Shown here piece after piece: positions 1-12,700 of a stretch of DNA of 64,000 bases. A program made the position numbers and the translations under genes. Source of the stretch: Pyrocephalus nanus (taxonomy: Eukaryota; Chordata; Aves; Passeriformes; Tyrannidae); assembly GCA_038380795.1 (NCBI GenBank), contig CM076280.1:3025501-3089500 (forward strand), written 5' to 3'. Within the stretch, counting starts at the first letter, position 1; each line of letters opens with the position of its first letter. The notes below the pieces were generated by a model, which saw only the letters and a program-made list of their open reading frames with translations, was not told where the DNA came from and did not search any database.

Positions 1-378
1 GCATTTTTGGCAGCACTGTGGACGTGGAGGGAGAGAGATTTTTCACCCTGTTTTGGACATATAGCTTCAGGTTGTGTGGCAAGTCCCAGAGTGCCCACTT
101 GGCTGGCTTGGACTAGGCACCTGGTGCAGATAGAGGTGGATAAACCCTGCTTGGGCAGCCAAGCTCATTGTAGCTGCAGCTTCAGTACTTGTTAATATAA
201 TGAGGAAAGTGAAGAATTGATGAAGGAGAGATTACTTTGCATTGGACTTGTTTAAGAGCAGTTAGGAGAGTGCATCCACCCAGGAGTCCTGGCAGCTGAT
301 TGCCTAAAGGCTGAGCAGCACAGACAGCTCTGGAGGGGGTGTAGATGGTTGGTTCTTCCCGGAGCCTGTGATGCAGTG

Positions 379-442
379 ACGGGGCAGAGCAGGGCTCGGG
401 GCAGAGCAGGGCTCGGGGCAGAGCAGGGCTCAGGGCAGAGCC
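379..442. repeat. Short tandem repeat, 17-base unit
   Basis: The unit GGGGCAGAGCAGGGCTC occurs three times almost perfectly, with a partial fourth. It lies in the intron before the first coding exon of DDR2L. Confidence 0.8.
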
Positions 443-564
443 ACTCTTGAAGGCATGGAAGGTTGCCCAGCCCATCACGAGGCGATGACAATGCAGCAAC
501 GTGCAGCACAGAGGAGCCCTGTCTCTGGAGGACTCTCACCCGCTCTCTTTGCTTTGTCTTTCAG

Positions 565-702
565 AAATGTAGGTGGCAGCTGCTGCCCTTGAAGGACTCA
601 CACCCGTCCGACCCTGCGCGGCGCCTGCGACTGCTACCATGATCTTCTGCATGCTGCTGCTGGCCTCACTGCCTGAGCCCTCTGGCACAGAAGTCAACCC
701 TG
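565..702 (+). CDS. DDR2L: First coding exon: 5' leader end, start codon and signal peptide
   Basis: A pyrimidine-rich acceptor ends at 564 and the exon runs to the GTAGGG donor at 703. Bases 565-638 are 5' leader; the CDS starts at ATG 639, which has A at -3. Residues 2-11 are hydrophobic and are followed by SGTEVNP, the same EVNP-type entry into the discoidin domain as DDR2. The signal peptide is short for the family. The only in-frame ATG upstream in this exon (567) is followed at once by TAG, so it cannot extend the protein. The exon ends in phase 1; the split codon completes as Ala in the next exon (AICRY). Confidence 0.85.
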
Positions 703-3700
703 GTAGGGAGAGGGTGCTGCTGTCCCACCTTTCGTGTGCTCCTTTTCAGCCTTTCTTTGCCTCCTGTGGTGGTTGCATACGAGTGTGAAGATTTGGTGTA
801 AATACAATCACTGATGTAGTGTGCCAGTATTCCTTGGCAGCTGGGCTGGAGTGGGACACCTCTCCTGCTCGTCCCAGGAAGGCTCAGGCACATGGACAAA
901 CTCCTTTGTCTTCCCACCCAGAGGGTCTGTGCACTCAGCAGGCTCTGAATGTCCCCTCCCTGCTTTGGCCGGGTGTCCTGCAGAACAAACCAGCCTCCAG
1001 ACTGGCTCAGAGATTCTGTGCTCGCTGGGGAAAGCAAATTACCAGTTAGCAAAGCATCAGCCACAGCTCTGCAGCCAGCAAGGGGCATTCTGGAGAGAGA
1101 AGTGTGGAAGGAAAGGTAGAAAACCCCACCTGGCACGAGGCTAGGGTGGAGACAGGGATATGAGCCTGTGAGTCCCTGTGGAGGGCAGGACCTCTTATCC
1201 TCCAGCATTTGGCAAGATACAATCATGATGGAGATGAGGAAGATAATTGTCTGTGATATATTGCAAAAATTCCCGTAATGAGGTGTTCTGAGCTGGAGGC
1301 AGACTGAGGAAGAAATGAGTCTGATCCTTTCCCAGCTTGGCTGAAGGTGTGGTGAGGCTGCAGTGCTGCCCCGAGGGCTGGGCTGGCTCTGTTTGTTTGG
1401 AGCCCTTTGTGGCTGGCTCTGACCTTGCTCTGGCCTGTGGATGTTTGCAGAGGTTTGAGGTTGTGCTGCAAGCAGCCAGAAGTGAAGTGAGGCCTGTGTT
1501 GGAGCTGAGCAGCACTGCAGTGCTCCCTTTGCACAGCCATTCCCTGCCCTGGACACCCCACCAGGCATCCAGGCTGGAGCTGGGGCTGCCACCCGGCTCT
1601 GCTGGTTAAACTACCACAGAAGAGGAGGGAAGGTGGCACCTGGAGGGCATCTCTTGATGCCAGGGACACTCTGGCTTCTGTCTGCCAGCCCTGGGATTGT
1701 GAACAAATGAGTTTTGTTAGGGATTGCAGTGAGTGCCCAGAGACCTTCCCAGCTCCCTCTCCACCTGGCATTGCTGTGTGGTGTGTGTTTGACCTTGAAA
1801 TAAGGTGTGGCCATACAGGACTCCCCCTGCAGGAGCACAAACCCCACTTTCAGATGATGACCCCACCTTTCTGGACAATCTCCATGTACTTACCCATAGT
1901 TCAGTGACGTGGCAGCTCTCCAGCAATGGATCAGGTTGTGCTGCTCTGTGGTGGGACAGGTGGGAATGAAGACAGTGAAGGGTGGTTTAGTTTAGTAAAT
2001 AACATTATTGCACAGTGCCAGAGCAGTAGGAGAGGTCCTGGTTGGCTCTCAGCAGTCACAGTCATGCTTGATCCCAGGCAGACACCATTTACCTCCCAGG
2101 GTAAAAACTCTACAGAGACACCTCAGGAGTGGCTCTTGTGGGGAGAGCACAGGCCCATCCAGCTCTGTGCCCTGATTCCAGCAGGATCCCATCCCTCTGG
2201 TTCTGGAAGAGTGCAGGGATGGGCAGGCAAACAGCAGTGCTTTACCTCAGGATGGCTCTCACATCACTGCAGCTTTCAGAGCCAGTGCTGGGGTATTTGC
2301 TTGTGGTAGCTGTGGGTTTGTGCAGCTGATTGGTCTTTGAGCCCCTGGGGACCTGTGGCATTGGAGTGTTTAATAGATTAAGGGTGTATATGCTGGGTTT
2401 GAACTCTCCTACCTGACCTTTGACTGCTCCTGGCTCTGGTATTTTGGGAGGCAGTGTGGGTATATATTGTTCAGGATATAAATGATCTTTGTCATACTTC
2501 AGTAATTCCTTGTGTAAAGATGAAGCTGCTGATCTTTCCTTTTTCATCATCTGTGTTGCCTTCTCTGCCTATTGATGAGAGGAGGAAGGAGCCAAGAGCT
2601 CTATTCCTTATCTGCCTGACATCTGACCACAAATACAGACAGTGGTGTAATGCTGTTTTCTAGTTTGTTTTATAGGTATTCCCATAATTTGCTTTTTTTA
2701 AAAAAATATTAAATAATCTGGTATTATCAGCAAACACTGTCACCTCACCACCCATCTCCTTTACAAGATTATTTAGGAATGCAGAGCACATCACACACTC
2801 ACTGATAAGGTGTCTGGCAGCCAAACCTTATTGGAGCACCCTCTGTTTGCAAACATTTCTGCATTGAATCTCTTGGGTTGCACTGAATCATTCAGCCTGG
2901 GATGGTTTATTCTCTGTGGTGATAAAAAGGAAGTGGGAACAGAGGGAACAGACTGGGACAGGGCAGGAGGGATGGACAGGGGCTTGTGCTCAAATAAAAG
3001 CCCCCACCTGCAGTGACAGCACAGAGCAGATGTTTCTATAACTCATCTAATCACCTCTAATAGAAGCTGTTTAATTTCTCCCTCGTTACTGGGCTGGTGA
3101 AGATAATAACTGTTCCTATTTGAGCACAAGTGGAGCATCCAGTTTATTCCCGGAGAAGAATGGTTAACAAAACCTTCCTTTTTATATCACATCATTATTG
3201 ATAAATAATTTTTCACTGTAAAATGGGCCAATGCAGTCAGTAACAATAACATCTGGTTTGGGATTTCATGTTCTTCAAATGTTTCTTTGTAAAGTTCTTC
3301 TTTTCAGCTCTGACTGAATGATACTGTAAGTCTATTAAATGACTTATAATTTCAGTTCATGGTAATTATGAGGTATTTAAATGCTTTTGATTTGCATCCT
3401 TTACCAAACCAGTAGTGATTTTTTGGGTGTTGTTTACCTGCTTGTGTTGCCATTTCCAGCTATCTGCCGTTACCCTTTGGGAATGCACGAGGGGACCATA
3501 AGGGATGAAGACATCACTGCTTCCAGCCAGTGGTATGATTCCACAGGACCCCAGTATGCACGGTGGGTTCAGCTCTGGCAAAAAAAAAAAAAAAAAAAAA
3601 TCATCCTTTTTTTTTTTGCCTTCTAAATACCCAATATGTGACTGAGGAAGAAGATCCCTCAGCCTTAAAAGCTTTGCTTCCATGTTAAATCCAGTTGGTG

Positions 3701-6700
3701 CACAGTGAAAGAGCCACAGGCAGTGGTCATGGCCTCAAGCTGTAATACAGGAAATTCTGATTAAATAGTAAGAAAAATGCCTCCCCCATGAGAATGAAGT
3801 GGTGGGACAGGTACCCAGAGAGGTGGTGATGTCCCAGTGTTTGGGGATGTTCAGGACTTGTCTGTACAAGGAACACACTGTGGCTTTGGAGCTGGTCCTG
3901 CTGGGAGCAGGAGGTTGGACTGGAGGCTCAGGGGTTGCTTCTGACCCTCATCATCTTCCTGCATAAATCTGTAATGGGTTTGTGACTTACAGGTCAGCCA
4001 GGGACAGTGCCCCTGGGATTCTTGTGGAGTGCTTTAAACCAAATCATAGGAAATCCTTTATAAGGATGAACTTTTCAACAGCGTTCTATTGAGGAAATGG
4101 GCTGTGCTCACTGAATCAAAAACCTGGGAACTGCAGAGTTAAGGAATTGTTAACAAGCAGCTAAAGGATTTTCCTTCACTGTCAAGCAGGGCTACAGTGT
4201 TTGCCACAAGCTTGGCTTTTCATTTTTTGGGGGTCATTTCATTTCTCTCAAAAACTGATGATTCACAAAATAGTTACAAATGTGAATTTCCTTAGATTTG
4301 TTTGCAGTGATGATGCCAAACTCCCCCACAGTTTTGGTGCAAGTTAGATAAGAATTTCAGATTACTATGGTATTTTTTGATTAATTTAGGCAGTGCAAAA
4401 TTCATAAAATTCTCCTAGTGCTTGATTATAATTTTTTCTTAGTCTGTGATAGAGCAGCCATGCTGTGTTTTAGGGGACAAGCCTGTGGGCCTGAAAGCTG
4501 GGAGACCCATTTAGTCCTCTGAGTTAAGCCATACATCCAGTTCTGCAAACACTTTGGGCATCATTTACCATCTGTTACCATCATCCCTTTGCCAGGGCAG
4601 CTGGATGTCCACAGGGTGAAGACATGAAGGCAGCCTCTAGCTGACTTTGGTTAGAGGTCACAGTTGTCCTATGCAGATGTTTGTCCCTGGCATTTCAGTC
4701 GGTTTTCCTGCATTTTTTTGTAGCTTTTTACTTGTTTCTTCAGTGTAAGAGTCTTTCACAAACAGCTGACCATCAGGAGTTCTGGGCTGGCTTGGGTTGG
4801 AGGGGCCCTTAGACCACCTCAACCCACCCCCTGCCATGTCAGGGACATCTCCCACCAGCCCAGGTTGCTGCTGGCCTTGGACACTTCCAGGGCTGGGGCA
4901 GCCACAGCTTCTCTGGGCAACCTGTGCCAGGGCCTGCCCACCCTCACAGGTAGGGATTCCTTCCCAATATCCCATCTAACCCTGCCCTCTGGCAGTGGGA
5001 AGCCATTCCCTGTGTCCTGTCATTCCAGGCTCTTGTCAGAACTCCCACACAGCTCTCTTGGAGCTCCTTTAGACACTGGAAGGGGCTCTACAGCCTCTTT
5101 TCCAGGCTGGAAACCCCCAACCTCTCATTTCCAAGGACAAATGCCCTAATCTTTGTGGCTGGTGCCACAATGTTCACCTTGGAGGCAGAGACCTTCCCAT
5201 CACACACCCAGCACTGTCCTGCCCCAGCAGCTCTGAGGGCTGAAGGGAATGTGAAATATGCATTGAGATGCCCCAGAATAATTTGAAGATGGACAGAGCT
5301 TTTCTTGCTAAAATGTATTTTTAAGATGTCTCCTCTTGGTAGAGCTGCAGGAGGTGGTCGAGCAGGAGTTCAGTCCTTACCATGTGGGGTTTAGGAGCAG
5401 TGAGGATGCACAAGGTGCTACAAAGCAGGGAGCAGGATGGTTGTTTCTGATCAACATGAAAGTACACATCTGGGAGAGAAATTACTTTGAGCAGTTAATG
5501 AAATATACCTGAAACTGAGGAGTTGTTCTGAAAAGTGTCAGCTGACCATCATCCCTGAGGGCAGAGGTATTTGGTAGCCATCTGCCAGGTCTCACTTGCT
5601 GTTTTGGTTGATTCCTCCCGGTTCTCAAAGCCTTGGTGTTTCCTCAGTTTCTGATAACACCATTTTTTGTGGTGCGTGTGCTTTTCCCCTCAGGTTACAG
5701 AGGGAAGAGGGGGATGGAGCCTGGTGCCCAGCTGGCTTGTTGCAACCAGAAGATGTCCAGTTCCTTCAGATCGACCTGCACAAGCTGTTTTTCATCACCC
5801 TGATTGGCACTCAGGGCCGTCACGCCCGCGCCACGGGCAAGGAGTTCGCCCGTGCCTACCGGCTCGACTACAGCCGGAACGGGGAGCGCTGGATCTCCTG
5901 GAAGGACCGCCAGGGCAGGAAGGTGAGGGCAGTGGGGTCAGGGCAGCACACAGGGCAAGTTTCAGACCTAGAGTGCAGAAGGCACACCCTCTACATCCTG
6001 CTTTTTCCTGCCTCCTCGCTGCCAGTTCTGCCTCAGTTCTGTGTGTGCTGGGGTGTTTGGACTGTCGCTCCCCTGACCTGGTCCCCAAATCACAGCCGTT
6101 GATGGGATAGAAAACTGGGTCTCTTCACGACATTTCTGTGCCAAACATCTTGTGAGTGTCCCTCTACCAGCCATTTGTTTGCTTCTAAATTGGAAGCTGC
6201 AAAGCAGATGCCTGCTTTGGGATTGAAAAAGGGAGGGGGTGGCAAGGAATGGAGAGGAGTTTGTGGGTGTCTGATAATGTTCAGGAAGGAGTTTAGAGAG
6301 TAGAAAATGTGCTGAGCACACTCAGGGAGGCTTCCCCACTCATCAGAACTGTGTCTAATGCTATTTCCAGACCTGAGCACACAGTTTGGTGCTGGCTGAG
6401 CTCTGGTTCTGTTCATAAGCATTTGTTAAACTTCCCCTGGGAAGGAATCCCCATCTCAGCTGCAGCTCCTCTGGCCTGGTCCCTCAGGCTGGCTCAGGGA
6501 GTCTGAAGACCTAAGCCAGACCAGAAAGGGACTGGGTGTGGTCATGTTTTCTTGCACTGGGGGTGCTTTAGAAGTTGTATCACTATTAGGTAACAACCTT
6601 TAGCTTGTTAATGAATTATTTGCTCACTCAGACCTTTGATCAGCTGTTTGTTCATTACCATTGTCTTGCCCATCCCTCACGTTTTGGTGTGTGCTGCAAA

Positions 6701-9700
6701 CACTGTGTTTGCAGATGGGAGGGGAAGTTTAAACTCAATGGGCTTAACTCTCCAGGACAGTCAGCTCCAGCTTTTATTTCCCTTGTAAAGGCCCTGAGTC
6801 AGTTTGGTGTCCCCCTGTCTCTGACACCAGTTGAGAATGGTCCCTTCTGTGTTGGCACTGGTGTTGAGTGGTGCTGTGCTGGGAATCCTCATCAGCTTGT
6901 GGTATCAGCCTGATACTTCTGACACTGGGAGCACTGGAATCAGCAGTGTCCAGGACTGGGAACTGGTGCTGTGTTTATTCAACACACAACTGATTCTCTG
7001 TGGGATTTTTGGCCCTGGGTAACTGTGTGCTCAGGAGCAGCAACCCCACGATGCTTTTTGGCTTATCTCAGAAGACAGGCAGGATTGCCAGCACTTCTAC
7101 TCTGAAGTCCATGCAAGGGTGCCTCTTTCTGAGGGGTGGCTGAAGCTTTTCTTCCTCTGTCCACCTGGGACTTTTTGGCTTGACCTATCTGCCACCTTAG
7201 ACATTGCCTGACAAATGGCCAGCTCTGGAGGAACTGTCCAACTTCTGGGATGAAGGCATGGAATATTCTGCTATATGCTGTCTCCTCTTGGGTTTTATCT
7301 CCTGTCAGCATGGCCTTGTTGGGCCAGCCTAGGTGGCTTCCAGGTCTCTTATCATAGGCCACCAGGAAGGGTTAATCAGTGTCCCTTGGTTCCTGAAGAC
7401 AAGAATTACTGAGCTGTCCCTGCTCCACTGGGAGAACTGATGGGGGTTTCTCCTGGAAGAGATACTGAGAAGCTGCAGATTAGAGCCTGGAGAGGAGCTG
7501 ATGAGGAAGAGAGCTTTACTTTTTGGCTTTCCTCCTGTTTTCTGTGTTCAGTTCCTGGGACTGTGCACCTCTGTAGAGCTGTCCATCCACATCCAGGAGA
7601 CTATCCCAGTATCCCATGCAGTCCAGTAGACCTCCAGATGTGTCTGGCTGCTCTCCAGGGAGATGCAGTCAGTCTTGGTGGTTTCTTCTTGTGATACAAT
7701 AAGGTCTTTCACTCAATGGTTTCTTTAGCCACAGTCACTCTCTGGAGATCTTCCCTGCTGCCATGAAGAGAAAGCCACCTTTCTGCTCTCTTGTTGATCT
7801 CCCTCATCTTCTAAATTGCCTGTACATCACCAATTGCAATCTGTGGGATCTTTTGAGTGACCTCAGCCTGATTCATCCTTCCCACCAATAACATCTTTGA
7901 GCAGAACCCCTCACAGGTGTAATTTGGACTGCTGGTATAAAAACTGGTCATAGCTTTGTTTCCATAACTTCAAATCACTTCTAAAAAAATCTCTTGGGCA
8001 CTTTGTGTCCACTCTGGGGGGATTGACAGCCTCAGCTGTTTCCACACACTGCCAAAATAGAGTGGGCTGCTCCCAGAGCTACAGTGGCAGTGAGGGAAGG
8101 GGACAGGGACAGTCCCTGCTCTGTCACACTGCACTGCAGCTGGGTGGGGTGACTGTGGTGATGCTCAACACGTCAGTCCAAGATCTCTCCTGTGCAGCTA
8201 TTTGCATTTTCATCCCTTAAACCTCTGGAATTTTGTTGGCTTATAGAGAAAGGGCATCAGGACCCTCCACCAGGTGATGAGGGCAAGCTCTCAGTTACTG
8301 TGGTTGGAACGTACATGGACACTCACTTGAGGAAAGAGCAACATCAGAGTAAACTGGAGCTGTCTGCAACACAGATTGCATCTTCACCTCCCAGCTGCCT
8401 GTCTCCTCTCAGTGCTGCCTGGTGGGCAGGAGGTGGGATGGCAGCACCTTTCACCCCGTGAGCCACGTGCCAGGGAGGAGGAGGGGAGCAGCAGCAGCAG
8501 CTCACCCTCTGCAGACCCCACGTGGGGAAGCTCCCCAGTCTCAACCAGCAGGGTACAAGTGCACCAGTGTGCAAACGAACAGCACAGTGGGGGGAAGTAG
8601 CTGGTAAGGATCTCTCTCCCCCCAGGTGATCCAAGGCAACATCGACACCTACGACGTGGTGCTGAAAGATCTGCGGCCGCCCATCATCGCGCGGTTCATC
8701 CGCGTCATCCCCGTCACCGAGATGCCCATGACTGTCTGCATGAGGGTGGAGCTCTATGGCTGTGTCTGGTATGGTAAGTGCCCATTGCCATGCCTGTCAC
8801 TGGAACTCAGTCCTTGCAGACCCTGGCTGGGACTCACCCACGTCCCCACGCGTGCAGAGGGAACCCCAGGCCACGGAGCTGCTTCTGTGGGTCCAGGCTG
8901 CAGATGAAAGGACCCTGTGGACAGAGGTGGTGGAAGGCTGCTGCTGCTGCTGTGTTTCTGAGGTGTATGGCCTTCTTTTTTAGATGGCTTGGCATCCTAT
9001 AGCATCCCTGAAGGAGGGACAATAGCGGCTCCTGGCTTCCCCATCGTTTATCTGAATGACTCGACCTATGATGGATACCAGGAGCGCAGGTGGGAGAAGC
9101 TGTCCTGTTCTCTCTCTGTCACTGTGCAGATTCTCTTCTTTCTTCTCACTCTGTCACTAGCATCTTGTATCCCAAACACTGGGAGCTGCAAGCTAGACAC
9201 CAGTTCTCCAAAGCATCCTGGCTTTGTTATTCCAGTCCCTTTGACACACAGTTGGTTTTAAAGGAGGGCTCAGGGTGTATCAGATTCATTTCCCCCAGCT
9301 GACAAAGGCTGTTGGCTGGAAAGAAATATGTTTTTTTTATTGGTTTTGATCTTTAAAGAGATGACTCTGTTCTTAAGTAACTAAGTGTTCTCTTTATTTG
9401 TAGCTTCAGTCTTTATGTGATGTGACCATACAATCCTGATGTCTGATTTGCCTTAAAGCCCTCCAGGCTCTTGGTCTCTGACTGTGATCATATTCCTTGC
9501 CCTGATTTCTCTGTTGGTTCAGGTAGAGCCTTTAGCTGTCCCTGATACTGCAGATCTTAAGTTGCTGCTGCTCTCCTGTTGCCCCAGACTGGAGTGGCAG
9601 TTCTGGCTGGATCTTCTGCCTGTGCAGTCCCAGTGTCCCTGGAGCAGATGAAGGTCCTTGCCCTGCTCATTGCCTGTGTTGCTTCTGCAGTTTGACCCCT

Positions 9701-12700
9701 GACCTGCACTTTCTAGCAGACTGCATCTCAAACTGTTGCAGGAGGTCTCCAGGGTAAACTGAGCGTCCAGGGAAGTGCACAACACCTGAACTCCAGGCCT
9801 GCACTGGGTACCTGTGAGCTTCTGGACAGATTTGAGAGACTGTTTTTGAGAACAGAGCTCTCTGATGGACTCGAAACAACTTGGAAAACTGCATCACTCC
9901 CTGTGAGAAGCTCCAGGTCAGCAGAGGCACCACTGCCCATGTGGTATGAGAGGATGGTGGCTGATTACTTGGGTATGATGCTTTTCCAATTTGGAGTCGG
10001 AAAGCCTGAAGTAACTGGATTTTGACAAGGTCTGTTAATTTTTCCCACTGAGATGAGTTAGGTAGGGTGGCATGTTGTGAGGTGTCTCTGGTTTACCCCA
10101 CAGTTGACTCTCATGGAAGGAAGGTGCATTAGGAGTCTGTATCTGAAATGTTAAACAACTGGCTGAACTGAAAACATTTAGTATGACCACTTTTTTTGCT
10201 ATAAATACAGATTTGGGTGTGTTTCAATGGCTTGAAACCTCAGGCATGGGTATCCTGGGACAGCATATCCCTGACAGGGCAGGGATTGCATAATGACTGA
10301 TCTGAGAGTGTCTGTTCAGTGACCTGGTGTCATCCATTGACTTGAGGTGTTTTTCTTATATGTCCTGTTTCAGCTGCCATTAACTTTCTGTGAATTTTTA
10401 GTGTTGCCTAATTTTTTTTATGCTTAGAGGTGATATTTTTTTTTGTAAACTTATTTGTGTTCTGTCATGCTGGAGGTTAAAATAACAGGGTGGGAAGTAC
10501 ATTCTTCATGCTTTTAGGATGCTGCAAGATACCAGGTAGCAAAGTCTTGATACTTTCAAGCTGTTTTGATGTAGTAGAGCTTGGATATCCATAAAGGAAG
10601 GTTTCATGTGCAGCAGTGAGTAGCTGTTGTGTGTAGCTGTCCAGCACTTCTTAGGAAGTTGGGTCTGCTGGGGAGCTGCAGATTTAGGCACAAACCCCAA
10701 CCTGCTGAGCAAGGACTCTTTCAAACCACTTAACCTCTGGTTCACGTGTCCAACTGACCTGGAAGCAGGAATCTGCCTCTTCCAGCTGTTAGTCCTGGTT
10801 TGGAGTCCAGAGGGATGTGTTCCTGGGCTCCAGTGGCAGGGGCTCACCTGGGATGGGCTCAGAGCTGCAGCCCAGCCTGGGTTACAAAGGCTGCCCAGAG
10901 ACAGGGGATGAAACTGGCCCAGGGAGGGAGTTCAGGCACTGACACAGCTGAGCTTTTGCTCTTTCCCTGCTGCAGGACAAGGGATGGGGCAGGGCTGGCT
11001 CCCAGGAGGGTCAGGAATGGACCACACTGTCATCTTCTGCTCTGAGACAGTGCTGGAAAACTGTATAATGGGCTCTGCACCCCCAGATAGGAAGTGGAAT
11101 GAGGCAGGATCCTGGCAAAGAGTCTGATCAGCCTTGGAAACAGCCAATAACACCGTCCTCTTGCACAAGAAAGGCCAGAAATGATCCCAATTAGAACTGT
11201 CTGTGACTGGGTGAGCTGCCCATGATCTCATTACTCCCTTTCCTGATTTCTGTGCCTGCCTGCAGATTTTTCCCCACAGGTTCCCCCAGGGCAGGCTGGA
11301 GCAGTGCAGCTGCTTGGTGAAATACTGCAATTCAAGCTGTGTTTGGAGAACACACATTTCATCTTCTCTAGTGTCAGTTTTTGCTCTCAGGAGGCTCTGT
11401 GCTCGTAGCTTGGCTTTGCTCTCAGTCCCTGATATCAGTGCGAAAACTTCTGCCTTTTAAAATTTTACAAGCCCAGACCAAACAAAACGAGGGTGATGTT
11501 GCATAAGAGCAGTGAATGAGTTCTTGTCCAGGGTGGTTTCAGAATAAACTAATATTTTCCTGGTACCTGTTGAAAGCCCTGTGTGTTCTCACATTGGAGC
11601 TCCCCTGCTGCTGCTCTGGCTGACTGTGGGTTCTCCCTTGCCAGGCACCTGTATGGGGGGCTGGGCCAGCTCACAGATGGTGTGCTGGGCCTGGATGACT
11701 TCACCCAGAGCCATCAGTACCGTGTGTGGCCAGGCTATGACTACGTGGGCTGGAAGAACGAGAGCTTCAGCACGGGCGCCGTGGAGATGGAGTTCCAGTT
11801 CGACCGACCACGGAACTTCACCTCCATGAAGGTGAGTCAGGGGGGTCCCTCTCCTGGGGGACAGGCCTGGGGGCTTCCAGTGTGCCCCTTTGGGACATAG
11901 AATCTCAGACTGGTTTGGGTTGGAAGGGATCTTAAAGCTCATCTCGTTCCACCCCCTGCCATGGGCAGGGACACCTCCCACTGTCCCAGGTTGCTCCAAG
12001 CCCTGTCCAACCTGGCCTTGAGTCCTCTTCCCAAAGCAGGAGGATGCAAGGTGCTTGACAGCAGAATTTGGGCTGGAGATGTCCCAGGTTGCCAGTGTAG
12101 AAAGGTGAATCAGGACAGCACTTGCTCTGCAGAGCTCAGATGTTCTCCTTTGAGCTTTTGGTTTAAAGGCATTAAAAGCAGACACCTGAAGCAGGGCTTG
12201 GGCAGCCAGGAAGGATTTAGGATCTAGGCTTTACTGTCTAGAGACTGCCTGACCCTTGAGGTAAAGGAATGTGGTTGTGCTTCCATTTTGCCCAAGTGTT
12301 TCTCTGGATGGCTCAGCCTGTGCTTGTGCTGTGGGAAATTGTTTAAACACACAGGAAAAGCACGAGCTGAACTTTGAGTCTGTAGTAAACAGCAGGATCT
12401 TTTAAAAAGGCTTGGTGGCTTTTCTTGTAGAGATTTCAAATGAAGGAGAACCCACCACATCCTTAAGTAAATTGTTTTGGTGGTTACTTTACTCTGGTTT
12501 TATTTTGTCTATTTTTAACTTGCAACCGTTGGCTCTTTGCCTGCTTTCACTGACAAAAATAAGAGTCCTGCCTCCTCTGAAATCTGCTTGTACACTGTGA
12601 TTAAACCACTCTCTTAAGCTTTGCTTTACTAAACTCAGTTGGCTGGACTTCTCAGTGCCTTCCTGGTGAGACCCAGGGTCATTTTTGGAGCTGTCCTCCA

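Noticed and set aside
666..1592. 308-codon antisense frame
   Set aside because: It overlaps the first coding exon of DDR2L antisense, resembles no protein and has no supporting splice or promoter signals; probably chance in stop-poor DNA.
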